Origin: Maribacter aestuarii | GTDB taxonomy: Bacteria > Bacteroidota > Bacteroidia > Flavobacteriales > Flavobacteriaceae | Assembly: GCF_027474845.2 (NCBI RefSeq) | Contig: NZ_CP107031.2 | Span: 1-64,000 of the forward strand | DNA: 64,000 nucleotides | Direction: 5' to 3' | In this document: positions 56,603 through 64,000 of the stretch, piece by piece | Position numbering within the stretch: the first letter of the stretch is position 1 | How the letters are laid out: every line of letters begins with the position of its first letter | Translations under genes and position numbers: made by a program | The notes under the pieces: generated by a model | The model's database searches: none | Told to the model about the DNA's origin: nothing | Seen by the model: the letters and a program-made list of their open reading frames with translations, nothing else

Positions 56603-58480
56603 CTATAGCTTCAACCGCATTCCTAACCGCATGTTTCGACCCTTGCTTGTAAAATCGATTATCTCCACATATTCCTCGTTAAGTATGTTGTTTATGGATA
56701 AAAAGAATCGGACAGCTGGGCTAATGTCATGCTTAATATACAGGTCCATAAGACTAAATGGATTCAAATCGACGGATGTGAAAGTAGAAAAATCCGTATC
56801 GGTTCGTTCCGCGACATACTGATACGCCAAGGATATATATGTACGGTCATTTAAGTCATAGCCTATGCTGGCATTAATTTTGTTTTTTGGAATCCTGAGC
56901 GCTAAACCATTTTCAGAATTTGTGTAAGTATAATTAGCGCTCAAGCTTAAATTCTCCAACGGCTTAGCTTGTAACTCAAATTCAAAACCGTCAAAATTTA
57001 CCGTTTCCTCAGTATTACGGTATTGACTTTCAAAAGTTGTAGGATCAATGGTTACAAATTGGATTCGCCCCTCTTCCCTCCTATTAAAATAGAGTGCACT
57101 AATCCTTAGTTTATCCGAGGGCCTATATTCGATTCCTCCTTCTAAGGTGTTATTGATTTCTGGTTCTAAATCAGGATTTGGACCAAACGGACCATATAAT
57201 TGAGAGAGATTTGGCGCTATAAAGGAAGTGGCGTAGGATCCAAAAAACTTGACATAACCGCGCTTCAATTTCGTAGTATAGGACGGATTCAAATTATATA
57301 TAAAGTTGCTCCCATAGTCGCTATGGTTATTCAAACGAACTCCGGCGTTTATATTCAACCCAAAATCGCTCAAGAACACCACATTGGCATAAGGGTCGGT
57401 GCTAATTGTAGTTTCTTCTTCAGAAAAAACCGTGGTATTTTCAATGAAGTTGATTCCAATTATGGTGTAGAGCTTACGACCAAAAGAATATTTATTAAAT
57501 ACATCCAAAACAAAAGATTCCGAATCAAAATAAGATGGAAAATCAGAATCAATTGTTCTTGTTATTTGATTGAATGCACCGTTCATTTGAATACTTCCGT
57601 TTTGATATTCGTAGGTTGATGCTAAGGTGAATCTGGATTGCTCGCTTTTAAAACTAAAATTGGCATCTTCCACAGGAAAGCCATTATCAAAATCAGAATC
57701 CAGTTTATTATAAAAGGCCGATGTCGTCACCTTAAAACGTTCGGAAAATTGATAGCCTAGAGAAAAGTTTCCATCAATTCTAGAAAAGCTGTCAGACTCC
57801 TCTCCTAATGCCGCAGATAATCCATCTGTAAATTGATGTCCCCCGGATGCCAAAATCGAAAATCCATCATGTTCGGCAACCAGCGTAGCGGTATTGGAAA
57901 AATCCGATAGATTATAATTTTGCTCACTAGCGGACTGATTCGTTCCTAGACTGGACAAAACTTCTAAAGAAGTTCCTTTTTTTGAAACTTTTTTGGTCGT
58001 TATGTTGATTACAGCAGTAGCGGCCGAATTTCCGTACAAGGTGCTCGCGGCTCCTTTTAGGATCTCAATACTTTCAATTTGAGAAAGATTTAGTAATCTT
58101 AAATCATATTCCCCATTAACGTTGGATGGGTCCGATGCTTGAATACCATCAATAACTACTAAAACTTGGCGGTTATTTCCTCCCCTAGCAAAAATAGAAA
58201 TATTTTGTCCAGCATAACTCCTACTCCCGTTTACTTCAATACCACTTTTTGTATTGATTATTTCAACTAGTGACCTTCCCTGGTTTCTTTCCAGCTCTTC
58301 CGCTGAGATTTTAATCACCGTTTTACCTGAATTTTCTCGTTTCAGTTCAAAACGGGAATCCGTTACCACTACATCATCCAACTGCTGAAGCCCCATGGAG
58401 TCTTTTTGTACAACATCTTGAGCAATAACATTGGTACATAACAAGATGGATGCACCTAACCAATACATATTTTTTTTCAT
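56603..58480 (-). CDS. TonB-dependent vitamin B12 receptor (BtuB-like)
   Basis: A 625-residue outer-membrane receptor. A signal peptide ends near VIAQ (about residue 20). The TonB box region is LDDVVVTDSRFELK (about 34-47), followed by the plug domain with IINTKSGIEVNGSRSYAGQN, VLVVIDGIQASDPSNVNGEY and ILKGAASTLYGNSAATAVIN (about 138-157), as in BtuB, and a barrel ending RLGMRLKL. There is no carboxypeptidase-like extension. Substrate assignment rests on the cobalamin riboswitch in its leader and the adjacent B12-type ABC importer. Confidence 0.93.
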   Translation of the reverse strand: MKKNMYWLGASILLCTNVIAQDVVQKDSMGLQQLDDVVVTDSRFELKRENSGKTVIKISAEELERNQGRSLVEIINTKSGIEVNGSRSYAGQNISIFARGGNNRQVLVVIDGIQASDPSNVNGEYDLRLLNLSQIESIEILKGAASTLYGNSAATAVINITTKKVSKKGTSLEVLSSLGTNQSASEQNYNLSDFSNTATLVAEHDGFSILASGGHQFTDGLSAALGEESDSFSRIDGNFSLGYQFSERFKVTTSAFYNKLDSDFDNGFPVEDANFSFKSEQSRFTLASTYEYQNGSIQMNGAFNQITRTIDSDFPSYFDSESFVLDVFNKYSFGRKLYTIIGINFIENTTVFSEEETTISTDPYANVVFLSDFGLNINAGVRLNNHSDYGSNFIYNLNPSYTTKLKRGYVKFFGSYATSFIAPNLSQLYGPFGPNPDLEPEINNTLEGGIEYRPSDKLRISALYFNRREEGRIQFVTIDPTTFESQYRNTEETVNFDGFEFELQAKPLENLSLSANYTYTNSENGLALRIPKNKINASIGYDLNDRTYISLAYQYVAERTDTDFSTFTSVDLNPFSLMDLYIKHDISPAVRFFLSINNILNEEYVEIIDFTSKGRNMRLGMRLKL

Positions 58481-58566
58481 TTAAAATTTCTGCTCCGAGC
58501 GAAAAGTATGTCTGTACCCATACGTAAACCTTTATCCCGAAAGTTTAACAATGTTTGTTTGAATTT

Positions 58567-58770
58567 GGCAGGTCTCCTGACTCGTAATTTGTTCTTTACC
58601 TTCCCGTTTTCACTGAATTTTTTCAGTTGCTACAGTGGTTAGTAGTAAGAACAACTTGTTAATTGAACAAGATGCTGAAACAAGTTCAGCATATACTTAC
58701 AGTTGCGGGAACAGTTCCGGATTTTAACCGGATTCCCTTTTAATTCCATCTTTATGAAAGGATGAAAACC
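58567..58770 (-). promoter_or_regulatory. Cobalamin riboswitch in the leader of the btuB-like gene
   Basis: On the minus strand the leader contains the conserved cobalamin aptamer elements in order: GGGAATCCGGTTAAAATCCG, AACTGTTCCCGCAACTGTA, a stem-loop region with CTTGTT..AACAAG, CCACTG, and the 3' B12-box GAGTCAGGAGACCTGCC (58567-58583). These are the hallmarks of the AdoCbl/cobalamin riboswitch. The receptor ATG lies about 87 nt downstream. No intrinsic terminator is visible in between, so control is probably at translation initiation. Binding of cobalamin is expected to lower receptor expression. Confidence 0.95.
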
Positions 58771-58830
58771 AAAATTCCGGATAAAAGTAAACATTTTGTT
58801 TAATCAATCTAAGCAAAGATGAAATAATAC

Positions 58831-58838
58831 TACTTTTG
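58831..58838 (+). promoter_or_regulatory. Putative -7 promoter element of the B12 ABC operon
   Basis: TACTTTTG fits TAnnTTTG. It points toward the btuF-like gene and would place the transcript start near 58845, which favours TTG 58863 over TTG 58836 as start codon. No good -33 TTTG at the right spacing was seen. Confidence 0.35.
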
Positions 58839-58862
58839 AAAAAATACATAAAATCTCATCCC

Positions 58863-60007
58863 TTGAAACAAGGCTTATTCTTATTTCTTCTTTTACTAAA
58901 CTTTAGCTGCAAGCAAGAAAAAAAGAGTCCATCCCGCTAGAAGAGGTAGAAAAGGCAATCTCTATTGACTACGCAGATGGGTTCACGATAAAGCAATCAG
59001 CTTCCGGCATTACCATAATTGAGATTTCTTCTCCTTGGCCCAATTCCGAGTCAATCTTTACCTATGCCTTAATACCTAAGGACAAAATGGCCTCGATAAC
59101 CTTGAACAAGGACGAGTACGACGCCATCATTGCAGTTCCAGTAGAAAATGTGGTAGTGACCTCTACTACTCACATTTCGGCTCTAGAGGCTTTGGGTGTT
59201 CTAGATAAATTATCCGGGTTTCCTGATACCCAATATATATCCTCAGAGGCCGCACGCAGGCAAATTGATGCTGGTATAATCAAAGAACTTGGCAGCAATG
59301 AAACGATAAATACGGAAATAGTGATTGCGCTCAAACCAGAACTAGTGGTGGGTTTTGGAATCAATTCGCAGAATTCAGCCTACGAAACTATTTCCCGCTC
59401 AAAAATTCCGGTCGTATATAATGGCGATTGGACCGAAGCGACACCTTTAGGCAAGGCCGAATGGATAAAGTTTTTCGCTCCATTTTTTCAAAAAGAAAAA
59501 GAGGCACAGGCAATTTTCGAAGAGATAGAAAACGAATACCTATCGGCAAAAGAATTGGCAAAACAGGCTACCAATACCCCAAAAGTCTTAAGTGGTGCCA
59601 TGTACAAAGATGTTTGGTACCTTCCCGGTGGAAAAAGTTGGGCGGCCCAGTTTATAAAGGATGCCAATGGGAAATATCTGTGGCAAGACACTTTAGAATC
59701 CGGCAGTTTATCACTAGGATGGGAAGGGGTTTTGAAAAAGGCAGCGAACGCAGATTTTTGGGTAGCTCCAGCCCAGTTTACTTCGTATGAAGAAATGCAA
59801 GATGCCAGCCCACATTATCAGGAGTTTGGTGCTTTTAAAAATAAAAATATCTATACATTTTCCAGAACCCTTGGAGCAACAGGAGGGGTACTGTATTACG
59901 AGTTGGCACCACAAAGACCGGATTTAGTGTTAAAAGATCTCATACACATTTTTCATCCAGAATTATTACCAGAGCATCAACTCTACTTTTTCAAACCTTT
60001 AAAATAA
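58863..60007 (+). pseudogene. Cobalamin/iron ABC substrate-binding lipoprotein (BtuF-like), frameshifted near the N-terminus
   Basis: A periplasmic binding protein of about 381 residues. A lipoprotein signal starting at TTG 58863 reads LKQGLFLFLLLLNFSCKQEKK, in parts (LLLLNFSC lipobox). After the A7 run 58918-58924 the frame is lost; one added A gives KKESIPLEEVEKAISIDYA and joins the long downstream frame, in which VENVVVTSTTHISALEALGV, GDWTEATPLGKAEWIKFF, SGAMYKDVWYLPGG and ATGGVLYYELAPQRPDLVLK are intact. In zero frame the site is GAA AAA AAG, a canonical -1 slippery sequence. The downstream part alone (ATG 59087) lacks the export signal. It is the first gene of the importer operon. Confidence 0.88.
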
Positions 60008-61039
60008 TTGGAGAAACCTAAAACATATCGTTTTTCATTTCTATTCCTAGTTTGCTTGCTGATAGTATGCTTCATTCTAAATCTTAGCCTAGGTTCCGTT
60101 TCCATTTCCTTGTCAGATACCTTGCACGTGATTTTTGGTGGAAATCTAGAAAATTCTTCCCTGGAATATATCATATGGAATTACCGCATTCCAAAAGCAT
60201 GTACCGCTATTCTAGTTGGTGGTGGGTTAGGATTAAGTGGACTCTTAATGCAGACCCTTTTTAGGAACCCGTTGGCCGGACCTTTTGTTTTGGGAATAAG
60301 TTCAGGAGCCAGTTTGGGGGCGGCTATTTTAATTATGGGAGCTTCCCTATTTTCTGGATTGGCAACTTATAGTGTTGTCAACGATATAGCGCTGGTAGTC
60401 GCCTCTAGCGCGGGTAGTTTTCTTGTCCTGTTGGCCGTAATAATTGTAGCTATAAAAATAAAGGATACTATGGCCTTGCTCATCATCGGCCTTATGTTTG
60501 GAAGTATCACCGCGGCCATCGTAAGCGTACTTGCCTACTTTAGCAATGCAGAAAGGCTTCAGCAGTATCTTTATTGGTCCTTCGGTAGTGTCGGAAATCT
60601 TTCCTGGGGGCAATTGACGCTCTTGTTTTGTTTTGTGTGTATCGGAACCTTGCTCAGCATTATTTCAGTAAAACCCCTTAATGGTTATTTGCTCGGGGAA
60701 AATTATGCGAAAAGTCTGGGCATCAACCTAAAAAAATCACGTTACATTATCATTATCGCTACAGGATTGTTATCAGGAAGTATAACCGCTTTCGCGGGTC
60801 CGATTGCTTTTATAGGTTTAGCGGTGCCACATCTCACCCGACAAATTTTTGATACCACCAACCATAAGATACTTTTGCCCGCCGTACTAATCTACGGAGG
60901 TATTATTTTGTTACTTTGTGATGTAGTAGCCCAATTGCCAGGCTCGGTTAACGTGCTGCCAATAAATGCAATCACCAGTATTCTTGGTGCTCCAGTTGTA
61001 ATTTGGCTTTTGCTTCGAAAGAGAAAAATGGTATTTTAA
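60008..61039 (+). CDS. FecCD/BtuC-family ABC transporter permease
   Basis: A 343-residue inner-membrane permease with about ten helices. Family motifs: RIPKACTAILVGGGLGLSGL (about 53-72), QTLFRNPLAGPFVLGISSGA (about 76-95), SFGSVGNLSW, and the coupling region GPIAFIGLAVPHLTRQI (about 265) that contacts the ATPase. It starts at TTG 60008, directly after the stop of the binding-protein gene. It works with the neighbouring binding protein and ATPase to import cobalamin or a similar metal chelate. Confidence 0.93.
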   Translation: MEKPKTYRFSFLFLVCLLIVCFILNLSLGSVSISLSDTLHVIFGGNLENSSLEYIIWNYRIPKACTAILVGGGLGLSGLLMQTLFRNPLAGPFVLGISSGASLGAAILIMGASLFSGLATYSVVNDIALVVASSAGSFLVLLAVIIVAIKIKDTMALLIIGLMFGSITAAIVSVLAYFSNAERLQQYLYWSFGSVGNLSWGQLTLLFCFVCIGTLLSIISVKPLNGYLLGENYAKSLGINLKKSRYIIIIATGLLSGSITAFAGPIAFIGLAVPHLTRQIFDTTNHKILLPAVLIYGGIILLLCDVVAQLPGSVNVLPINAITSILGAPVVIWLLLRKRKMVF

Positions 61040-61049
61040 AAAATTACGA

Positions 61050-61832
61050 ATTAAAACAGAAGAACAAAAAATCGCCCTAGCCGTAAATAACTTATCCATT
61101 GGATATAACTTCATTTCCGTATGTGACAATATTAATTTTGAGCTTCGGAAAGGAGAATTATCGGCCATAGTGGGCGTAAACGGTATTGGCAAATCTACCC
61201 TATTGAGAACCTTGGGTAATTTCCAGCCTAAAATTTCGGGGTCTATCAAGATTAGCGATAAGAGCTTGGAAGTATTCCCTCCTCTTAAACTTGCATCTAA
61301 AATTAGCGTAGTTCTAACGGAGCCTATTGCCTCAAAAAATCTAAATGTTAGAGAGCTAATAGCCCTGGGAAGGCAACCGTATACCAATTGGCTAGACAAT
61401 CTTTCAGCCCAGGATTTACTAAAGATCAATGAAGCTATTCAACTGCTAGAGCTCTCTGCCCTAATTGATAAAAAGTGTTATGAATTAAGCGATGGACAAA
61501 TGCAACGAGTATTAATTGCGAGAGCATTGGCACAGGATACGGATATCATATTATTGGATGAACCCACTACACATCTTGACCTCTACCATAAAGTTCAAAT
61601 TTTTAAGCTTTTGAAATCCATAGCCCATGTGACCCGTAAGACCATTCTATTTACGAGTCATGAAATAGAAATGGCCATACAGTTATGTGATAAAATATTG
61701 ATTATGGATGGTTATACGAATCCTTTTGAAGACCCATGTGCTCTTATTGAAAACAAAGCTTTTGAGCGTCTTTTTCCCTCGGATACCGTAATGTTCGATG
61801 CAGTGAACGGAACCTTTAAGATTAACAAATAA
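61050..61832 (+). CDS. ABC transporter ATP-binding protein (BtuD/FecE-like), start codon uncertain
   Basis: The ATPase of the importer, about 260 residues. Coding similarity begins with KIALAVNNLSIGYNFISVCD upstream of Walker A GVNGIGKST, then NVRELIALGRQPYTNW, the signature LSDGQMQRVLIARAL and Walker B DIILLDEPTTHLDL with the H-loop TSHEIEM. The frame is open from 61002, but no ATG, GTG or TTG occurs in it before GTG 61170, which lies inside Walker A and cannot be the true start. ATT 61050 is a rare possibility; an undetected indel near 61031-61071 is more likely. I give 61050 only as a provisional start. Confidence 0.85.
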   Translation: MKTEEQKIALAVNNLSIGYNFISVCDNINFELRKGELSAIVGVNGIGKSTLLRTLGNFQPKISGSIKISDKSLEVFPPLKLASKISVVLTEPIASKNLNVRELIALGRQPYTNWLDNLSAQDLLKINEAIQLLELSALIDKKCYELSDGQMQRVLIARALAQDTDIILLDEPTTHLDLYHKVQIFKLLKSIAHVTRKTILFTSHEIEMAIQLCDKILIMDGYTNPFEDPCALIENKAFERLFPSDTVMFDAVNGTFKINK

Positions 61833-61944
61833 GTAGTTTTGTTTTCAAGACACCCACCTAATGGAGCATGTTTATAAATTGAAACGAACCTGATTATAAT
61901 TTCGAACCCAAACCTGTATCTTTACTATTGATTTAGCGTACCAC

Positions 61945-63294
61945 ATGAACGAGACCTTACTCTATATTATCGTTGCCCTAGTTTTTCTTGCAATCGGCTA
62001 TTTTCTAGGAAATTATATACAGAACCTTAAGACAAAGTCCAGCCAGAGTGCCTTGGAAGAACGTGAGCAACAAATGCATAACAATCTTACCGTTTTAGAA
62101 CAACGTTTAAGGGACACCGAGGAGCACAAAGTACAGTTGCAAAGTGAGAAAGAACAGCTTGGAAACCAAATTGTGCGTTACCAAGCCGATTTAGAAAACC
62201 TTCAACTCAAAAACCAGGAACAGAAAGATGAAGTAGAAAAGCTACAGGAGAAATTCACCAAGGAATTTGAAAACCTGGCCAATAAGATTTTAGAGGAAAA
62301 AAGTTTAAAATTCACAGAACGAAACGAAAAGAACATAAGAAACATTCTGACCCCATTAAACGAGAAGATCCAACTATTTGAGAAAAAGGTAGAAGAAAGT
62401 CAGAAAGAAAACATCAGTATTCACTCCGCGCTCAAAGAACAACTGCTGAACCTGCAGACCCAGAACTTGAAAATAACCCAAGAAGCGGAGAATTTGACAA
62501 AGGCACTTAAAGGCGATAGCAAAATGCAGGGGAATTGGGGAGAACTGGTGTTGGAACGGGTATTAGAAAAGTCAGGGCTTGAAAAAGACCGGGAGTATAC
62601 CGTACAACAAAGTTTTACCAGGGAAGACGGTTCACGCGTATTACCGGATGTTATCATTAACCTGCCGGACGGTAAAAAAATGATCGTAGATTCTAAGGTG
62701 TCCTTAACCGATTATGAGCGCTATGTTAATGCCGAGGAAGAACTGCAAGAGAAATACCTTAAAGACCACATTAACTCGCTTAGAAGGCATGTAGACCAAT
62801 TATCCGCAAAAAAATATGAAGATCTCTACGAAATGGAAAGTCCAGATTTCGTATTGATGTTCATTCCTATAGAACCGGCTTTTGCCATTGCGATAAACAA
62901 TGATAATTCACTTTATAATAAAGCCTTTGAGCAGAATATCGTCATCGTTACCCCATCTACCCTGTTGGCAACTCTAAGAACCATTGATAGTATGTGGAAC
63001 AACGAGAAACAGCAGCGCAACGCCATTGAGATTGCACGGCAGGCAGGCGCTTTGTATGACAAATTCGAAGGGTTTGTGGGCGATTTGACCAAAGTTGGCA
63101 AAAAAATGGACGATGCCAAGGAGGAGTATAAAGGTGCCATGAATAAATTGGTGGAAGGCCGTGGAAATATTATTACTAGCATACAGAAGCTTAAAAAAAT
63201 GGGGGCAAAAGCCAAAAAATCTATTCCAGAACCTATACTAAAACGCGCCAGGGAAGATGATTTTGAAGAGGAAGAACCCAAACTAAAATTATAA
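61945..63294 (+). CDS. rmuC: DNA recombination protein RmuC
   Basis: A 449-residue protein with an N-terminal membrane helix (about 3-23), a long coiled coil (about 30-190) and the RmuC nuclease-like domain (about 190-400): GNWGELVLERVLEKSGLEKD, LPDVIINLPDGKKMIVDSKV, PDFVLMFIPIEPAFAIAI and VTPSTLLATLRTIDSMW. RmuC limits recombination at inverted repeats in E. coli. Length and order are normal. Its stop codon is followed after 1 bp by a small membrane-protein gene. Confidence 0.96.
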   Translation: MNETLLYIIVALVFLAIGYFLGNYIQNLKTKSSQSALEEREQQMHNNLTVLEQRLRDTEEHKVQLQSEKEQLGNQIVRYQADLENLQLKNQEQKDEVEKLQEKFTKEFENLANKILEEKSLKFTERNEKNIRNILTPLNEKIQLFEKKVEESQKENISIHSALKEQLLNLQTQNLKITQEAENLTKALKGDSKMQGNWGELVLERVLEKSGLEKDREYTVQQSFTREDGSRVLPDVIINLPDGKKMIVDSKVSLTDYERYVNAEEELQEKYLKDHINSLRRHVDQLSAKKYEDLYEMESPDFVLMFIPIEPAFAIAINNDNSLYNKAFEQNIVIVTPSTLLATLRTIDSMWNNEKQQRNAIEIARQAGALYDKFEGFVGDLTKVGKKMDDAKEEYKGAMNKLVEGRGNIITSIQKLKKMGAKAKKSIPEPILKRAREDDFEEEEPKLKL

Positions 63295-63295
63295 A

Positions 63296-63661
63296 ATGAA
63301 AAAAATACTATTCCTTTTTATCGGCGGAGTCCTATTGCTCTTTGCTCTCTTTTACGCCTTTAATTACTTTGTGCCCTATAGTGAAGGTGTCCGCTCCGGA
63401 GAATTAATCAAAATCAGTAAAAAAGGAATCATCGTAAAAACTTGGGAAGGTGAAATTAGCCAAGGCATATCGGGTGCACAGATTTTCGCTTTTTCCGTTT
63501 TGGACAAAGACCAAGAGGTCATAGATAAATTACAGGAATACCAAGGGCGTTACGTGAAAGTAAGTTACACGGAACGTTTCTTTACCTTCTTTTGGCTGGG
63601 TGACACCAAATATTTCATTACTAAAGTAGAACAAGAGCAGTCACCACATTTTAGAAATTGA
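63296..63661 (+). CDS. Small membrane-anchored protein of unknown function
   Basis: A 121-residue protein with one N-terminal membrane helix (about 4-25) and a beta-rich domain: EGVRSGELIKISKKGIIVKT (about 32-51), GISGAQIFAFSVLD, YVKVSYTERFFTFFWLGDTK and VEQEQSPHF. I recognise this as a conserved flavobacterial protein following rmuC. Some databases call such proteins 6-phosphogluconate dehydrogenase, which nothing in the sequence supports. It overlaps the thioesterase gene by 1 bp (TGATGG). Confidence 0.7.
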   Translation: MKKILFLFIGGVLLLFALFYAFNYFVPYSEGVRSGELIKISKKGIIVKTWEGEISQGISGAQIFAFSVLDKDQEVIDKLQEYQGRYVKVSYTERFFTFFWLGDTKYFITKVEQEQSPHFRN

Positions 63662-64000
63662 TGGAGGAGTTTAAAAGTGTAAAAGAATCTCGTGTTTCCA
63701 TAACGGAGCTAATGCTGCCTTCCCATTCTAATTTTGGGGGTAAGGTCCATGGTGGACATATTTTGAATTTAATGGACCAGATTGCCTTTGCCTGCGCTTC
63801 CAAACATTCCAGAAGATACTGCGTAACGGCCTCCGTTAATCGAGTAGATTTTTTAAATCCAATAGATGTTGGAGAATTGATCACCTTGCGGGCATCCGTT
63901 AATTTCACGGGTAGGACCTCTATGGTAATAGGTGTTCGTGTGGATGCGGAAAATATAACGACAGGCCAGAAAAAACACTGTAATTCTTCCTACTTTACCA
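63661..64000 (+). CDS. Acyl-CoA thioesterase (hotdog fold), truncated by the window end
   Basis: The first 113 codons of a YciA/BFIT-type thioesterase: ELMLPSHSNFGGKVHGGHIL (about 17-36) with the conserved N/H-GG-HGG hotdog helix entry, LMDQIAFACASKHS with the catalytic Asp, and VNRVDFLNPIDVGELITL (about 65-82). It hydrolyses acyl-CoA esters. It starts within the stop codon of the preceding gene, so rmuC, the small membrane gene and this gene form one operon. The 3' end is outside the window. Confidence 0.92.
   Translation, partial: MEEFKSVKESRVSITELMLPSHSNFGGKVHGGHILNLMDQIAFACASKHSRRYCVTASVNRVDFLNPIDVGELITLRASVNFTGRTSMVIGVRVDAENITTGQKKHCNSSYFT

Noticed and set aside
57200..57619. Plus-strand frame of 139 codons inside the btuB-like gene
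   Set aside because: It is antisense to the receptor barrel; composition follows the complementary codons of the receptor.
58481..58566. Intrinsic terminator as expression platform of the B12 riboswitch
   Set aside because: No GC-rich stem with a T-run was found between aptamer and start codon; translational control is more likely.
60911..61429. Minus-strand frame of 172 codons across the permease/ATPase junction
   Set aside because: It opposes two conserved ABC transporter genes; the protein shows no domain. The length is explained by codon bias of the opposite strand.

Overview
The window reads as a chromosome segment of a member of the Bacteroidota, most likely a marine Flavobacteriaceae, opened at dnaA. 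The evidence is the gene set: the tandem rpsF-rpsR-rplI, TonB-dependent receptors with carboxypeptidase-like N-termini, DUF4249, DUF4252, DUF4294, DUF6095 and DUF6495 proteins, a SerB-SerA fusion, a monomeric isocitrate dehydrogenase and the long form of GAPDH. Base composition is AT-rich, Shine-Dalgarno sequences are largely absent, and several promoters carry the Bacteroidota -7 element TAnnTTTG. The first base is the A of the dnaA ATG, so the sequence was probably rotated to dnaA and oriC is outside the window. No tRNA, rRNA, CRISPR array, intact insertion sequence or prophage was seen.

Layout. 1-5.8 kb: dnaA, a low-molecular-weight phosphatase and an RsmI-like methylase, facing a cell-wall group (lysozyme-fold protein, mltG, GNAT, dapF). 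5.9-14.2 kb: HtrA protease, long GAPDH, trmD and rplS, a 600-bp gap with a possible transposase relic, and monomeric IDH. 14.3-18.7 kb: a TonB receptor, two DUF4249 lipoproteins and DUF6095 packed as one operon. 18.7-25.2 kb: DUF4294, an M42 peptidase, NUDIX, hisS, DUF6495, the ribosomal proteins S6-S18-L9 and a LytTR regulator. 25.3-38.2 kb: priA, DUF2147, YihY, nadC, rlmH, serB-serA, an interrupted membrane protein, hydrolase and glycosidase genes, the DUF3307/SatD pair, a methyltransferase, rdgB and a broken unknown reading frame. 38.3-50.5 kb: a DEAD-box helicase with a DbpA-type RNA-binding domain, a GH13 amylase lipoprotein, a phosphoesterase, small enzymes, a TrmH-type methylase, a sirtuin, a haem-binding protein, purB and two MscS channels. 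50.6-56.6 kb: an ECF sigma, anti-sigma and triple DUF4252 operon, then a tandem pair of S41 protease lipoproteins. 56.6-61.8 kb: a vitamin B12 uptake island in which a cobalamin riboswitch leads a BtuB-like receptor on the minus strand and a BtuF-BtuC-BtuD-like ABC importer diverges from it. 61.9-64 kb: rmuC, a small membrane protein and a truncated acyl-CoA thioesterase.

The most striking unexplained pattern is the number of broken reading frames. At least eight genes carry an apparent single-base frameshift (DUF4294, NUDIX, rdgB, the DEAD-box helicase, a carboxypeptidase-like protein, the haem-binding protein, an S41 protease and btuF). Six of them lack exactly one base in an A or T run whose expected length is 7-8. 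There is also an in-frame amber codon in one gene and no usable start codon in the btuD-like gene. The simplest reading is homopolymer undercalling in the assembly. Genuine decay, transcriptional slippage or -1 frameshifting are alternatives: three of the sites match canonical X XXY YYZ heptamers in the correct phase. I did not find a convincing new defence or mobile system. The best candidates for new biology are the sigma/DUF4252 operon, the TonB/DUF4249 tandem operon and the SatD-HTH/DUF3307 pair.
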